From assembly GCF_030056795.1 (NCBI RefSeq), contig NZ_JASHKQ010000001.1, positions 1,674,001 to 1,738,000 of the forward strand: a stretch of 64,000 nucleotides of DNA, given 5' to 3'. Each line of letters begins with the position of its first letter. The first letter of the stretch is position 1. This document shows positions 26,567 through 36,842 of this stretch, piece after piece. Source of the DNA: Rhodococcus sp. IEGM 1381 (GTDB lineage: Bacteria; Actinomycetota; Actinomycetes; Mycobacteriales; Mycobacteriaceae). The position numbers and the translations under genes were made by a program. The notes beneath the pieces were generated by a model. The model saw only the letters and a program-made list of their open reading frames with translations, was not told where the DNA came from and searched no databases.

Positions 26567-28231
26567 GTGCGATTGAGGACTCAAGTGCTGTTGCTGCAGG
26601 CTGCGTTGGTTGCGGTGGCGCTGGCAGTGGCCTTCGGGGTGTTCGCGATCAGCAGCGGTGAACAGGCGAGTGAGGAGTACGGCGAGCGGGCACTCGCGGT
26701 CGCGCGGACGGTGGCCTCGGATCCGCAGGTGCGTTCACTGGTCGAGCAGTTCTCGGCCGCGGACACCGCAGGTACCGACGCTGCGCCGGCCGGGGTACTG
26801 GCCGGCGGTGCGCTGCAACGGGCAGGCGAAAGTGCGCGGGAACGTACCGATGCCCTGTTCGTCGTGATCACCGACGATCGGGGCCTGCGCCTGGCGCACC
26901 CCGATCCGACCGTCCTGGGACAACGGGTGAGCACCGATCCGTCGGGTGCGTTGGCGGGCAACGAGGTGGTCGAGCAGGAGCGCGGCACGCTGGGCGACTC
27001 CGTTCGCGCCAAAGTTCCTGTACTGGCGCTCGGTTCGAGTGACGTGGTGATCGGCGAAGTGAGTGTCGGCATCTCCACGACGGCCGTGCGCACCGAACTG
27101 GTGAAAGATCTGATCAACGGCGCTCTGGTGACCGGAGCAGTGCTGTTGTTGGGTGTACTCGGCTCGATCCTGTTGGCGCGCAGATGGAAGCGGCTGACCC
27201 TCGGGCTCGAACCCGAAGAACTGGCCGAGCTCGTACGCGAGCAGGAGGCGGTGCTGCACGGCATCGGTGAAGGCGTGGTGGCCATCGACCCCGACGGCGT
27301 CGTCACGGTTGTCAACGACGAGGCGCGCACCTTGCTGTCGATCGACGGTAAGCCCGGGATGCGTGTCGAGGACATCGGCCTGACGCCCAGATTGCTCGAG
27401 GTCATCGAATCGCCGACGACGGAACCGGTACTGGCGGCCGTGAACGAGGTTGTGGTGATCGCAGCCGCCCGAAAGGTGCTGCGCGACAATCGAGATCTCG
27501 GTACGGTGCTGACCGTGCGTGACCGAACCGATGTGGAGACGCTGACGCGTCAGCTCGACGCGGTGCAGTCGATGTCTGCCGTGCTGCGCGCGCAACGGCA
27601 CGAGTTCGCGAACCGGATGCATCTGGTCAGTGGACTGCTGCACGAAGGCCACCCGGACCGCGCGTCGCAGTACATCGACGAAATTCTGGGTGTGGGACCG
27701 AGATCGGAAGCAGTCGAGGGGATAGATGCCGTGTCCGACGCCTATCTGCGTTCCTTTCTCACCGCCAAGGCCGCGCATGGCCGCGAGAGTGGTGTGCGCC
27801 TGGTGCTGGGGGAGAACACCTGGGTTGGCGGCGAACTGGTCGGACCGGTGGATGTCACCACCGTGCTGGGCAATCTGATCGACAATGCGATCGATGCGGC
27901 CCGGCTCGGGGCACGTCGACCTGCCGAGGTGGAAGTGGAACTGGTGCAAGAAGATTCGACGCTGCATATCGTGGTCGTCGATTCAGGTGACGGTGTCGCG
28001 TTGACACCCGAGCAGGTGTTCGCCGAGGGCGTCTCGACCAAGTCGACAGCGGATACGCCCGGTGGTCGAGGTGTGGGACTGGCGCTGAGTCGACAGATCG
28101 CGCGTACCCGTGGCGGCGATGTGACGTTGGCCGATGTCGGTGGGCAGATCACGGCAGACAACGACCGTGGGGGCGCGGTGTTCATCGCCACGATTGCCGA
28201 CGCACTACTGATTCAGGAAGTGACGCAATGA
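26567..28231 (+). CDS. CitA/DcuS-type sensor histidine kinase
   Basis: 554 residues from GTG 26567. Membrane helix 1 about residues 5-26, an extracytoplasmic PDC/PAS-type sensor (about 30-180, with LFVVITDDRGLRLAHPDP, the ligand-site region in CitA/DcuS), membrane helix 2 about 186-206 and a cytoplasmic PAS (about 220-315). The His box is RAQRHEFANRMHLVSGLLHE, then ATPase boxes LGNLIDNAIDAA, VVDSGDGV and GGRGVGLALSRQIA. This arrangement senses C4-dicarboxylates or citrate. Next to a CitMHS transporter, citrate is the probable ligand. It overlaps the regulator gene by ATGA. Confidence 0.92.
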   Translation: MRLRTQVLLLQAALVAVALAVAFGVFAISSGEQASEEYGERALAVARTVASDPQVRSLVEQFSAADTAGTDAAPAGVLAGGALQRAGESARERTDALFVVITDDRGLRLAHPDPTVLGQRVSTDPSGALAGNEVVEQERGTLGDSVRAKVPVLALGSSDVVIGEVSVGISTTAVRTELVKDLINGALVTGAVLLLGVLGSILLARRWKRLTLGLEPEELAELVREQEAVLHGIGEGVVAIDPDGVVTVVNDEARTLLSIDGKPGMRVEDIGLTPRLLEVIESPTTEPVLAAVNEVVVIAAARKVLRDNRDLGTVLTVRDRTDVETLTRQLDAVQSMSAVLRAQRHEFANRMHLVSGLLHEGHPDRASQYIDEILGVGPRSEAVEGIDAVSDAYLRSFLTAKAAHGRESGVRLVLGENTWVGGELVGPVDVTTVLGNLIDNAIDAARLGARRPAEVEVELVQEDSTLHIVVVDSGDGVALTPEQVFAEGVSTKSTADTPGGRGVGLALSRQIARTRGGDVTLADVGGQITADNDRGGAVFIATIADALLIQEVTQ

Positions 28232-28884
28232 GAGTTCTCGTCGTCGACGACGACTTCAGGGTCGCAGATCTGCATGCGGCACTGGTGAATTCGCTCGACA
28301 ACTACGAGGTGGCCGCGGTGGCGACCAGTATCGCCCAGGCGCGAGAAATGCTGACGACCCAGTCGTTCGATCTTGCTCTGGTGGACGTCTATCTGCCCGA
28401 CGGGTCCGGTATCGACCTCGTCCGCGAACTCCCGTGCGACGCGGTGGTGCTGTCGGCCGCGGCCGATCAACAGACGGTCCGCTCAGCGTTGACCGCGGGC
28501 GCGTGGACGTATCTGATCAAACCGTTCCCACGCTCGGCGCTGGTCGACCGGCTCACCGGATACCTGAACTACCGCGGGGCGCTGGATCGTTCGGAAGAAC
28601 TGACTCAGGCGGACATCGACGGAGGACTCGACGCCCTGCGCCCGCGTGCTGCGGCACCGTTGCCGACGTCTCAATCGGTCACCCGTGATCTGGTGCTCGA
28701 CGCGGTGCGCGGTACGGCGGAGCCGATGTCGGCCGGAGAAGTTGCGGCTGCAATCGGGATTTCGCGAGCGACCGCGCAACGCTATCTGGCCACCCTGGTC
28801 TCCAAAGGACGGTTGCGGATGCAGCTGCGCTACGGGTCGACCGGGAGGCCCGAGCAGGAGTACTCGTCAGCGCCGGGTGCGTGA
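28228..28884 (+). CDS. CitB/DpiA-type response regulator
   Basis: 218 residues. Receiver: VLVVDDDFRVADLHAAL, phosphoacceptor Asp 53 in LALVDVYLPDGSGIDL, Lys in YLIKPFPRSAL. The C-terminal DNA-binding part (AGEVAAAIGISRATAQRYLA then LVSKGRLRMQLRYG) is the CitB-type helix-turn-helix. With its kinase it most likely activates the divergent citrate transporter operon. Its 3' end overlaps the convergent MFS gene by 18 bases. Confidence 0.92.
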   Translation: MRVLVVDDDFRVADLHAALVNSLDNYEVAAVATSIAQAREMLTTQSFDLALVDVYLPDGSGIDLVRELPCDAVVLSAAADQQTVRSALTAGAWTYLIKPFPRSALVDRLTGYLNYRGALDRSEELTQADIDGGLDALRPRAAAPLPTSQSVTRDLVLDAVRGTAEPMSAGEVAAAIGISRATAQRYLATLVSKGRLRMQLRYGSTGRPEQEYSSAPGA

Positions 28885-30249
28885 GAATGCCACCACCACG
28901 GCCCCGAGAACCGATATCGCGGCAGTCACCAAGGCTGCTGTGTTCCAGCCCGTAGTCAATGCCCCTGCGCTGTGATTGCTTGCCGGAACAGCCACCACCG
29001 CAACCACGGTGACTCCGACTGCGGATCCGACGTAGCGCGCGGTGTTGTTGGCTCCGCTGCCCATTCCGCCGCGGCCGGCGGGAACGCTTGCCACCGCCTC
29101 GCGACCGAGAGCGGCATTGAGTATCCCGCTGGCAATACCCGCTACGAGCAGTCCGGGCAGCAATCGGGGCCAGGATGCGTTGTCGGACAACCCCGACACC
29201 ATCACCATTCCTATCGCGACACCCACCAGACCGACGGCGAGTTGCGTCCGACCGCTCACCGACGCAGGGATCCTGCGGGCCAACAGAGCGGTGACGACCG
29301 ACGTACCGGACCACCCGAACAGCAGCAGGGCTGCCCCGAGAGCATCGATTCCCAGTGCGGTGCCGACAAATCCGGGCATGTACGACATCAGTGCGATGAT
29401 CCCGCCGCCGGTGGCCAGTGCCGCGACCGTCGCTGCGAGAAAGGGTGGATGCCTGAAGAGCGTCAGATCCAGCATCGCTGTTGCACTGCGCAATTCGAGG
29501 ATCGTGAAGGCGGCCAGTAAAAGTGCGGCGAGGGTGAAGAGAACGATGGGCGTGACAGTGGTCCAGCCCTGCCTGCCCTCGACCAACGCGGCCAGCAACG
29601 CCGCGATGCCCGTTGCCAACAGCAGCGCGCCGACCGGATCGAGCCCGCGCGGGGCGTCGGATCTGGATTCTTCGACGAGTAGGTGCGCGGCGACGGCCAG
29701 TACGACCGTGGCGACGGCGAGAACCACATAGGCCTCGCGCCAGCTCGCCCAGCGATCGAGTACGGCGGCCAGCAGGGGGCCGAGAGCAATGCCGGCACCG
29801 ACGCTCGCGCCCCAGACTCCGCTCGCCTTGGCGCGCACAGGGCCGGCGGGGTGAGTGTGGGCGATGATGCCCAGGCTCGATGCGATGACCGCGGCACCGC
29901 CGAGGCCTTGAAGGATGCGGGCCAGTACGAAGATCAGCGTATTCGAAGACACGGCACTGATCAGCGTCCCGACTGCCAATACCGCGGCCCCGAGTGCGAA
30001 GGTGCGGCGACGGCCGAAGTCGTCGGCGATGGTCCCGGTGGTGAGCAGTGCGGCGGCAAGACCGATGCTCATCGAGCTGAGAATCCAGGTGCGCCCCGCG
30101 GCGTCGGACATCAGATCTGCCGCGGTGCTGTTGATCGTTGCGAGCGGAGCGGTGAACGCCATCAAGGTGAGCAGGGTGCCGAGGGCGGCGATGGAGAGTG
30201 CTCGGGTGCTGTTCGTGGTGCTGGTGGGCGAAAGTGCGCTGTCGGTCAT
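28867..30249 (-). CDS. MFS drug/metabolite exporter (DHA2-like)
   Basis: 460 residues, about 14 helices, ATG 30249 with AAGGGA upstream. Motif A-like GTIADDFGRRRTFALGA after helix 2, the ARILQGLGGAAVIASSLGII segment in helix 4 and GVWGASVGAGIALGPLLAAV (motif C, antiporter signature) are visible. Such proteins export drugs or metabolites against protons. It is divergent from an HxlR regulator, which probably represses it; the substrate is unknown. Confidence 0.9.
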   Translation of the reverse strand: MTDSALSPTSTTNSTRALSIAALGTLLTLMAFTAPLATINSTAADLMSDAAGRTWILSSMSIGLAAALLTTGTIADDFGRRRTFALGAAVLAVGTLISAVSSNTLIFVLARILQGLGGAAVIASSLGIIAHTHPAGPVRAKASGVWGASVGAGIALGPLLAAVLDRWASWREAYVVLAVATVVLAVAAHLLVEESRSDAPRGLDPVGALLLATGIAALLAALVEGRQGWTTVTPIVLFTLAALLLAAFTILELRSATAMLDLTLFRHPPFLAATVAALATGGGIIALMSYMPGFVGTALGIDALGAALLLFGWSGTSVVTALLARRIPASVSGRTQLAVGLVGVAIGMVMVSGLSDNASWPRLLPGLLVAGIASGILNAALGREAVASVPAGRGGMGSGANNTARYVGSAVGVTVVAVVAVPASNHSAGALTTGWNTAALVTAAISVLGAVVVAFSRTRR

Positions 30250-30323
30250 CGTTGTCCCTTTGGTCTGGTGATCGAACTGTAAACGCCCAACTTGGTTCGG
30301 TCAACAGACTGTACGATTGCCCC

Positions 30324-30848
30324 ATGGCTCTCGGAATCGACTACGCCCGCCAGGACTGCTCCCTGGCCCGTGCCCTCGAACTCGTCGGCGAGCGATGGAC
30401 GATGCTCATCGTGCGCGACAGCTTCTTCGGCGTCCGACGCTTCGGCGATTTCCAGGTTCACCTCGACATTTCCAAAGCGGTTCTCGCCCAACGCCTCGGT
30501 GCGCTGGTCGACGCGGGGCTGCTCGAACGGCAAGCCCGAGCCCTCGAAGGCGGACACGACGACTACGTCCCGACGGTCGCCCTCGAAGCACTCTGGCCGG
30601 CCGTCTTCGCCCTGAGCTACTGGGGTGAGGAGCAGACGGCGAAACCCGCGGGGAAGCGTCGAAGATTTCTCCATGCGCCCTGCGGAACTGACCTCGGACA
30701 CCTGGGTATGTGCCCCGAATGCGGCGTCGCGCCGGGACCTCACGACATCGACACCGACGTCGGGCCCGGGTACGACCCCGACACCCGATCCGACGAAGTG
30801 TCGATGCAGCTACGTACGCGTCGACGGCTGCTGGTGCCCCTGCGCTGA
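30324..30848 (+). CDS. HxlR-family regulator with C-terminal Cys cluster
   Basis: 174 residues from ATG 30324; the frame upstream crosses the promoter. The HxlR winged helix occupies residues 1-105: CSLARALELVGERWTMLIVR (Cys near the N-terminus), FGVRRFGDFQVHLDISKAVL, RLGALVDAGLLERQA. A C-terminal extension carries HAPCGTDLGHLGMCPECG, with three Cys and two His spaced like a small zinc ribbon. It may read metal or redox state and repress the divergent MFS exporter. ACTGTA occurs twice in the gap (30276 and 30308, 32 bases apart), a possible binding pair. Confidence 0.88.
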   Translation: MALGIDYARQDCSLARALELVGERWTMLIVRDSFFGVRRFGDFQVHLDISKAVLAQRLGALVDAGLLERQARALEGGHDDYVPTVALEALWPAVFALSYWGEEQTAKPAGKRRRFLHAPCGTDLGHLGMCPECGVAPGPHDIDTDVGPGYDPDTRSDEVSMQLRTRRRLLVPLR

Positions 30849-30858
30849 CCGAGGTGCG

Positions 30859-31284
30859 TCAGTTCGGGACGTGAGCCTCGTGGCCGAGGTTGCGCAACGC
30901 CGCTCGGAGCTTGGCCGCGGCCTCGTCCTGTGACTCTGCGGAGGGATTCGGATCGGCACCGGAGATGTCGAAGTTACCCATGTCGTAGGCCGGGAACACG
31001 TGCAAGTGCAGGTGCGGCACCTCCAGCCCGGCGATCAACAGACCCGCGCGAGGTGCGTCGAACGCGGTCTTGACGGCCTGACCGATGATCTGCGCGACGG
31101 CAGTGATCTTGGCGAACACGGCACCGTCGACGTCCTGCCACTGGTCGATCTCCTCGCGTGGAACCACCAACGTGTGGCCCTGCGTGAGCGGCGCGATCGT
31201 CAGAAACGCAACCACGTCGACGTCCTGCCAGACGAACCGTCCCGGAATCTCGCCGGCGATGATCTTGCTGAAAATGGAAGCCAT
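30859..31284 (-). CDS. HIT-family hydrolase
   Basis: 141 residues from ATG 31284 ([20 protein letters not shown]). The catalytic histidine triad is PHLHLHVFP, and [16 protein letters not shown] is also typical. HIT proteins hydrolyse nucleoside phosphoramidates or dinucleotides, e.g. AMP-lysine or AppppA. The frame extends to 31395 without a ribosome site. It stands convergent with the HxlR gene; a second HIT gene with a similar triad is at 44196-44615. Confidence 0.92.
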   Translation of the reverse strand: MASIFSKIIAGEIPGRFVWQDVDVVAFLTIAPLTQGHTLVVPREEIDQWQDVDGAVFAKITAVAQIIGQAVKTAFDAPRAGLLIAGLEVPHLHLHVFPAYDMGNFDISGADPNPSAESQDEAAAKLRAALRNLGHEAHVPN

Positions 31285-31373
31285 GGGAACAGGATGCCCT
31301 ACGCGCTTGTCTCCCAGGTGATTGACAGGTTCGTCGCAGGGTGGGTCCAGCTCCGGGCTCGATTCTGGTCCAC

Positions 31374-32630
31374 ATGACAACGAATTCCCTCGCACGAGCA
31401 GCAGGCCAACGGCCCGGCTCGAACGCCACGGCCACGCTCGAGGTGGTCATCCCGGTCTACAACGAAGAGGCAGACCTCGAACAGTGCATTCGTCGTCTGC
31501 ACGAGCATCTCGAAGACCGAATCCCGTTCCGGTCGCGCATCACGATTGCCGACAACGCAAGCACCGACGGCACCCTCGCTGTTGCCCGTCGGCTCGCCGA
31601 CGAGATCGACGGAGTCGGAGTTCATCATCTGGACGAGAAGGGCCGCGGCCGCGCGCTCAAGGCAGTGTGGTTGATATCGGACGCCGACGTGGTGGCCTAC
31701 ATGGACGTCGATCTCTCCACCGATCTGAACGCGTTGATGCCGCTGATCGCACCCCTGATGTCGGGCCACTCGGACCTCGCCATCGGATCACGACTCAACC
31801 GATCGTCTCGGGTGGTCCGCGGTGCCAAGCGTGAATTCATCTCGCGCAGTTACAACCTCATTCTGCGCACCTCGTTGCGCGCACGTTTCTCGGACGCGCA
31901 GTGCGGCTTCAAGGCCATGCGGACCGATGTCGCTCGGCAGTTGCTCCCACTGGTCGAAGACACCGGATGGTTCTTCGACACCGAATTGCTCGTGATCGCA
32001 GAGAAAGTGGGTCTGCGTATTCACGAGGTGCCCGTCGACTGGGTCGACGACCCGAACAGCAGCGTCAACATCGTCGACACCGCCGTAAAGGACCTGCAGG
32101 GATGCTGGCGCGTCGGCCGTGCCCTCGCAACCGGTGTAATGCCGGTCGCCGAACTACGTCGAAGCCTGGGGCGGGAGCCGCTCGTGCCCGGTGTGCCGCA
32201 CGGAATGATCAGCCAGATGGTCCGATTCGGCATCATCGGCGTCGCCAGCACCATCGCCTACGCACTGCTGTATCTCGTGCTGCACTCACTGATCGGCGCA
32301 CAGGCAGCGAACTTCTTCGGGCTCTTGATCACCGCCGTACTCAACACTGCGGCCAACCGCGCCTTCACCTTCGGCGTCCGCGGGTCCGAAGGCGCCGGGA
32401 AGCATCAACTCCAGGGATTGATGATCTTCGGCTTCGCGCTGCTGGTCACCAGTGGGTCGCTGGCCGTGCTGCACGCCTGGGTTCCCGATGTGTCCCGTCA
32501 CGTCGAACTCGCCGTCCTCGTTGTCGCCAATCTCGTTGCCACCGTGTGCCGATTCGTCGCTTTGCGGTGGGTCTTCGGTAGCTCCGAATCTGCCGTTGCA
32601 CAGTCGACAGCATCGGAGAAGGGCCTGTGA
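31374..32630 (+). CDS. Family 2 glycosyltransferase fused to a GtrA membrane domain
   Basis: About 418 residues from ATG 31374. Residues 1-240 are a polyprenyl-phosphate glycosyltransferase: [48 protein letters not shown] (DxD metal site) and [20 protein letters not shown]. Residues 275-400 form a four-helix GtrA domain ([40 protein letters not shown]). The enzyme would charge a lipid carrier on the cytoplasmic side and, through GtrA, help flip it. The stop overlaps the next gene (GTGA), so the lipid-linked sugar probably feeds the GT39 protein. Confidence 0.9.
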   Translation: MTTNSLARAAGQRPGSNATATLEVVIPVYNEEADLEQCIRRLHEHLEDRIPFRSRITIADNASTDGTLAVARRLADEIDGVGVHHLDEKGRGRALKAVWLISDADVVAYMDVDLSTDLNALMPLIAPLMSGHSDLAIGSRLNRSSRVVRGAKREFISRSYNLILRTSLRARFSDAQCGFKAMRTDVARQLLPLVEDTGWFFDTELLVIAEKVGLRIHEVPVDWVDDPNSSVNIVDTAVKDLQGCWRVGRALATGVMPVAELRRSLGREPLVPGVPHGMISQMVRFGIIGVASTIAYALLYLVLHSLIGAQAANFFGLLITAVLNTAANRAFTFGVRGSEGAGKHQLQGLMIFGFALLVTSGSLAVLHAWVPDVSRHVELAVLVVANLVATVCRFVALRWVFGSSESAVAQSTASEKGL

Positions 32631-34609
32631 CGACGACAATCGAGCGGCCCTCCGCGGCTGCGCCGTCGGCCCCCGTGACGTCCCCGCGGTGGGAATGGGT
32701 CGGGCTGGTCGCGTTGCTCCTAGGGACCGGCGTCGCCTACATCTGGGGACTCGGTGCCTCCGGTTGGGCCAACTCGTTCTATTCCGCTGCGATACAGGCC
32801 GGTTCGGTGTCGTGGAAGGCCTTCTTCTTCGGGTCCTCCGACGCCGCCAACTCGATCACCGTCGACAAGCCCCCGATGTCACTGTGGTTGATGTCGTTGT
32901 CGGTGCGCATCTTCGGGCTCAACTCCTGGGCGATGCTGGTGCCGCAGGCGCTCCTCGGAGTCGCCTCGGTGGCTCTGCTCCGCGCCACCGTCAAGAGACG
33001 CTTCGGCGGAGCGGCCGGTCTGCTCGCAGGCTTGGTGCTGGCGCTCACTCCGGTTGCCGCACTGATGTTTCGGTTCAACAACCCCGATGCGTTGCTCGTG
33101 TTGCTCATGATCGCCTCGGTGTGGGCGCTGCTGCGCGGCGTCGAGACCGGAAAGACCAAGTGGCTGTTGATCACCGGCATGTTCGTCGGATTCGGATTCC
33201 TCACCAAGCAGCTCCAGGTGATGCTCGTCGTGCCGCCCCTGGCGCTGACCTACCTGATCGCCGGGCCACCGAAGTTCGTGACCCGAGTGCTGCAGCTCTT
33301 CGGTGCACTCGGCGCGATGATCGTCTCGGCCGGGTGGTGGATTCTGATCGTGGAATTCTGGCCGGCGGCGTCCCGGCCGTGGGTCGGTGGTTCGCAGAAC
33401 AATTCGATCCTCGAACTCACGCTCGGGTACAACGGATTCGGTCGACTCAGCGGCGACGAGACCGGAAGCGTCACCCCTGGGCGAGGCGGGATGGGAGCGG
33501 GGGTGGGTAGTTCGATGTGGGGTGAAACCGGCATCTTCCGAATGTTCGACGCCTCCCAGGGCGGCCAGATCGCCTGGCTCATCCCGGCTGCGCTGATTCT
33601 GCTGATTGTCGGACTGGTGCTGCGCGGCAGAGCACCTCGCACCGACGGGCAACGAGCCTCGCTGATCGTCTGGGGTTCCTGGTTGCTCGTCACTGGGCTG
33701 ACGTTCAGCTTCATGGCCGGAATCTTTCACTCGTACTACACCGTTGCGCTCTCGCCCGCGGTCGCTGCTGTCGTCGGCATCGGCAGTGTGATGTTATGGC
33801 GGCGACGCGACATCTACTGCGTACGCGTCGCGATGGTCGTCGCGGTGGCGTCGACCGTCGCGATGGCGTGGGTACTGCTGCACCGCAGCGAGAGTTTCGT
33901 GCCGTGGCTGAAGTGGGCAATTCTCGTCGTCGGGGTACTCGCGGTTGTCGCGCTGCTGATTCCGGCACTGACCCGCGGCAGAGTGGCGGCAGCATCGATT
34001 CTGGCGGTGATGTTCGCCGGACTTGCCGGGCCGACGGCCTACGCAGTCGACACGATCGGGACACCGCACACGGGGTCCATCGTCTCGGCCGGTCCGAACA
34101 CCGGTATGCGCGGGTTCGGCGGAATGGGTGAGGGTCGCCGAGGTCAGGTAGGTCTGCCGGCCGGGATGCAGTTGCCGGCGGGAGTGGCAGGTCAGGCGGG
34201 GGCTCCTGGACAGATGCCGGGCGGTGCCGAGATGGGTGGTATGGGCGGTGGCATGGGCGGTCTTCTCGAAGGCAGTAAGCCGACCGCGGCGATCACCGCG
34301 ATGCTCGAGCAGGACGCAAGCTCCTACACCTGGGTGGCAGCGGCCATCGGAGCCAACACTGCGGCCGGCTATCAACTGGCCACCGAAGACCCCGTCATGC
34401 CCATCGGCGGGTTCAACGGGACCGACCCCTCGCCGACCCTTGCCGAGTTCCAGCAGTACGTCGCCGACGGACAGATCCACTACTTCATCGGCGGCGGCGG
34501 GATGCCGGGGATGGAGTCGGGTACCTCGGCATCGATCTCGGCCTGGGTCACCGACAACTTCACCGCGACCACGGTGGACAACGTGACGTTCTACGACCTC
34601 ACTCAGTAA
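32627..34609 (+). CDS. GT39/PMT_2-type membrane glycosyltransferase
   Basis: 660 residues from GTG 32627. About 11 helices in residues 20-460, with the acidic first extracytoplasmic loop (WANSFYSAAIQAGSVSWKAF, then SITVDKPPMSLWLMSLS) of the ArnT/protein-mannosyltransferase superfamily, and FRFNNPDALLVLLMI next. A low-complexity Gly/Met/Pro linker (about 485-540) leads to a C-terminal soluble domain of about 110 residues that should face outside. It probably transfers a sugar from the polyprenyl phosphate made by its coupled neighbour to a cell-envelope acceptor. A strong terminator follows. Confidence 0.88.
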   Translation: MTTTIERPSAAAPSAPVTSPRWEWVGLVALLLGTGVAYIWGLGASGWANSFYSAAIQAGSVSWKAFFFGSSDAANSITVDKPPMSLWLMSLSVRIFGLNSWAMLVPQALLGVASVALLRATVKRRFGGAAGLLAGLVLALTPVAALMFRFNNPDALLVLLMIASVWALLRGVETGKTKWLLITGMFVGFGFLTKQLQVMLVVPPLALTYLIAGPPKFVTRVLQLFGALGAMIVSAGWWILIVEFWPAASRPWVGGSQNNSILELTLGYNGFGRLSGDETGSVTPGRGGMGAGVGSSMWGETGIFRMFDASQGGQIAWLIPAALILLIVGLVLRGRAPRTDGQRASLIVWGSWLLVTGLTFSFMAGIFHSYYTVALSPAVAAVVGIGSVMLWRRRDIYCVRVAMVVAVASTVAMAWVLLHRSESFVPWLKWAILVVGVLAVVALLIPALTRGRVAAASILAVMFAGLAGPTAYAVDTIGTPHTGSIVSAGPNTGMRGFGGMGEGRRGQVGLPAGMQLPAGVAGQAGAPGQMPGGAEMGGMGGGMGGLLEGSKPTAAITAMLEQDASSYTWVAAAIGANTAAGYQLATEDPVMPIGGFNGTDPSPTLAEFQQYVADGQIHYFIGGGGMPGMESGTSASISAWVTDNFTATTVDNVTFYDLTQ

Positions 34610-34622
34610 CAACGAACCATCA

Positions 34623-34662
34623 CGAAAGAGCCCCGCACCGTGACAGGTGCGGGGCTCTTTCG
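34623..34662 (+). terminator. Perfect 17-bp hairpin terminator
   Basis: Arms CGAAAGAGCCCCGCACC (34623-34639) and its exact complement (34646-34662) surround a 6-base loop; the right arm ends in CTCTTTCG, giving a short T run. It ends the GT2/GT39 operon just before purD. Confidence 0.9.
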
Positions 34663-34687
34663 CGTCGAGCAGATAGTCTGATGCACT

Positions 34688-35938
34688 GTGCGCGTACTAG
34701 TCATTGGTTCCGGTGCTCGTGAGCACGCCCTTCTACTTGCGTTGAAAGCCGATCCGTCGGTCGAGAAGCTGTTCGTGGCTCCCGGCAACGCAGGTACCGC
34801 GAAGCTCGCCGAGCAGCACGCGGTCGACGTCGCCTCCGGCGAGGCGGTGACCACGCTGGCGAAAAAAATCGAAGCCGATCTCGTGGTCATCGGACCCGAG
34901 GTGCCCTTGGTTCTCGGGGTCGCCGACGCACTCCGCGAGGCAGGCATCGCCGCGTTCGGCCCCTCCGCCGACGCCGCGCGCATCGAAGGATCCAAGGCGT
35001 TCGCCAAGGATGTGATGGCAGCAGCCGGTGTACGCACCGCGCACAGTGAAATAGTGGACTCACCTGCTTTGCTGGACGCAGCTCTCGACCGCTTCGGTCC
35101 GCACTGGGTGGTCAAGGACGACGGTCTGGCCGCGGGCAAAGGCGTCGTCGTCACCACCGATCGTCTCATAGCCCGCGATCATGCTGCCGAGCTCCTCGAG
35201 AACGGTCACCCGGTGCTGCTGGAATCGTTCCTCGACGGACCCGAGGTCTCGCTCTTCTGCCTCGTCGACGGTGAGACCGTGGTGCCACTGCTGCCCGCGC
35301 AGGACCACAAACGCGTAGGCGACGGAGACACCGGGCCCAATACCGGCGGCATGGGTGCGTACACCCCGTTGCCGTGGTTGCCCGAGGGCGCGGTCGAGCA
35401 GATCGTGCGCGATGTGGTGAAACCCGTTGCCGCCGAGATGGTGAAGCGCGGCGTGCCGTTCTCCGGCCTGCTGTACGCCGGCCTGGCGATGGGGGCCGAT
35501 GGACCGGCCGTCGTCGAATTCAACTGTCGCTTCGGTGATCCCGAGACGCAGGCAGTGCTCGCGCTGCTCGATTCACCTCTCGGTGAGGCGCTGAATGCGA
35601 CGGCAACCGGCACTCTCGCGTCGCTGCCGCCGCTGCGCTGGAAAGACGGCGCGGCCGTCACCGTCGTCATCGCTGCCGAGAACTACCCGGGTCGCCCCCG
35701 TACCGGTGACGAGATTCTCGGCTCCGACGGCGCAGGCGTCCTGCATGCGGGCACTGCGGTCAAGGACGGAGCGGTGGTGTCGGCGGGCGGACGCGTGTTG
35801 AGCGTGGTCGGAACCGGATTCGACCTCACCGCCGCCCGCGACGACGCCTACTCCCGAATCGCTGGAATCCGCTTGCCGGGCAGTCATTTCCGCACGGACA
35901 TCGGACTAGCTGCAGTGGAGGGCCGTATGTCGCTGTAG
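34688..35938 (+). CDS. purD: Phosphoribosylamine-glycine ligase
   Basis: 416 residues from GTG 34688. It joins glycine to phosphoribosylamine with ATP in purine synthesis. N-terminal domain [20 protein letters not shown]-grasp region [39 protein letters not shown] (PurD signature); [17 protein letters not shown] near the active site. Length is normal for PurD (about 420). It is single, following a strong terminator, with purB 5 kb downstream as in related actinobacteria. Confidence 0.97.
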   Translation: MRVLVIGSGAREHALLLALKADPSVEKLFVAPGNAGTAKLAEQHAVDVASGEAVTTLAKKIEADLVVIGPEVPLVLGVADALREAGIAAFGPSADAARIEGSKAFAKDVMAAAGVRTAHSEIVDSPALLDAALDRFGPHWVVKDDGLAAGKGVVVTTDRLIARDHAAELLENGHPVLLESFLDGPEVSLFCLVDGETVVPLLPAQDHKRVGDGDTGPNTGGMGAYTPLPWLPEGAVEQIVRDVVKPVAAEMVKRGVPFSGLLYAGLAMGADGPAVVEFNCRFGDPETQAVLALLDSPLGEALNATATGTLASLPPLRWKDGAAVTVVIAAENYPGRPRTGDEILGSDGAGVLHAGTAVKDGAVVSAGGRVLSVVGTGFDLTAARDDAYSRIAGIRLPGSHFRTDIGLAAVEGRMSL

Positions 35939-35990
35939 GTGACCACAGCGCCCACTATTCGTGCTGAAACACCTTTTCCCGATTGTGGGA

Positions 35991-36015
35991 GCGAATTGTG
36001 GGTGCTCAGGTCAGT
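35991..36015 (+). repeat. Direct repeat, left copy flanking the DUF559 gene
   Basis: 25 bases starting GCGAATTGTGGG and ending AGGTCAGT, matching 22 of 25 bases in the copy at 36973-36997. It overlaps the last codons of the DUF559 gene. Another ATTGTGGG lies just upstream at 35982. Confidence 0.6.
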
Positions 36016-36842
36016 GCCTTCCGGCGTCGACGCACCGTATCGATGATCTGGTCCACCACGTACGCGAGGTTGCTCATCACCATTGCTGCTGAATAACGCA
36101 GAACCAACCAACCGTCGAGCTGCAGGGAGTTCTGCCGAACTCGATCGTTGGTGAACACCTTGGACTCTGTGTGGAACTCACGGCCGTCTATCTCCACGAT
36201 CACCCGTGACCTCCGGTCCATCAGGTCTGCAAAGTACCGGCCCACCTCGGCGTTGATTTCCAAGTGGTAGCCCCGCGCTGTGAGGGCGCGCGCCACTATT
36301 CGCTCGGGCTCGGACAGGGTGCGTGGACAACACACGCGTAGTTGTTTTCTCACCGCTGCAATCCCGGCCATCCCCGCAGACTTCTCACACTGCAGCGCAA
36401 CCACCCGCCAGCTGACCTTGTGCGTGAGTGCGGCGTCGAAGAATCGCTCCAATGCAGTCCTGGGCAACATGGCTGCAGCGTCGATGATGCACTGTTCGAT
36501 CGTGACAACGGGAAGCAGATCGACGTAGCTGGACTCGATCAGGGTTCGGCGGTATTGGCGAACCCATGGCGGGCCTGCCCGTTTCGTCGAGCGAGGAATC
36601 GTGAGGTGAACCTGGTCCGGTTCGTGGTCGAGTAGGGTCCACCACCACGCCGCAGTGAGATGGCTGAGAACGGCTTTCGGTTGCCACAACGTGACCGCGG
36701 CGCACCGGTCGCGGAAATCGGGCTCGCCGGTGCAGTAGATGGCAGGCAGTATCCGCGTCAACTTTCCGGTCTTGGTGCGGTAGGTGATAGCTCCTCTGGT
36801 CAGTCCCGAATCGAGTAGTTGTAGTTGCGTGTATACCGTCAT
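36006..36842 (-). CDS. DUF559 (Vsr-like endonuclease fold) protein
   Basis: 278 residues from ATG 36842 (GTG 36848 possible). The N-terminal half is helical with an AbiEi-like winged-helix look (TRGAITYRTKTGKLTRILPA, AIYCTGEPDF). The C-terminal 100 residues match DUF559, a PD-(D/E)XK-type fold related to Vsr repair endonuclease: YHLEINAEVGRYFADLMDRR, VIVEIDGREFHTESKVF and RVRQNSLQLDGWLVLRYSA. The D...E-x-D residues needed for metal binding are present. Such genes occur in many copies in actinobacteria with unknown function. Direct repeats at both ends suggest it arrived as a unit. Confidence 0.8.
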   Translation of the reverse strand: MTVYTQLQLLDSGLTRGAITYRTKTGKLTRILPAIYCTGEPDFRDRCAAVTLWQPKAVLSHLTAAWWWTLLDHEPDQVHLTIPRSTKRAGPPWVRQYRRTLIESSYVDLLPVVTIEQCIIDAAAMLPRTALERFFDAALTHKVSWRVVALQCEKSAGMAGIAAVRKQLRVCCPRTLSEPERIVARALTARGYHLEINAEVGRYFADLMDRRSRVIVEIDGREFHTESKVFTNDRVRQNSLQLDGWLVLRYSAAMVMSNLAYVVDQIIDTVRRRRKALT

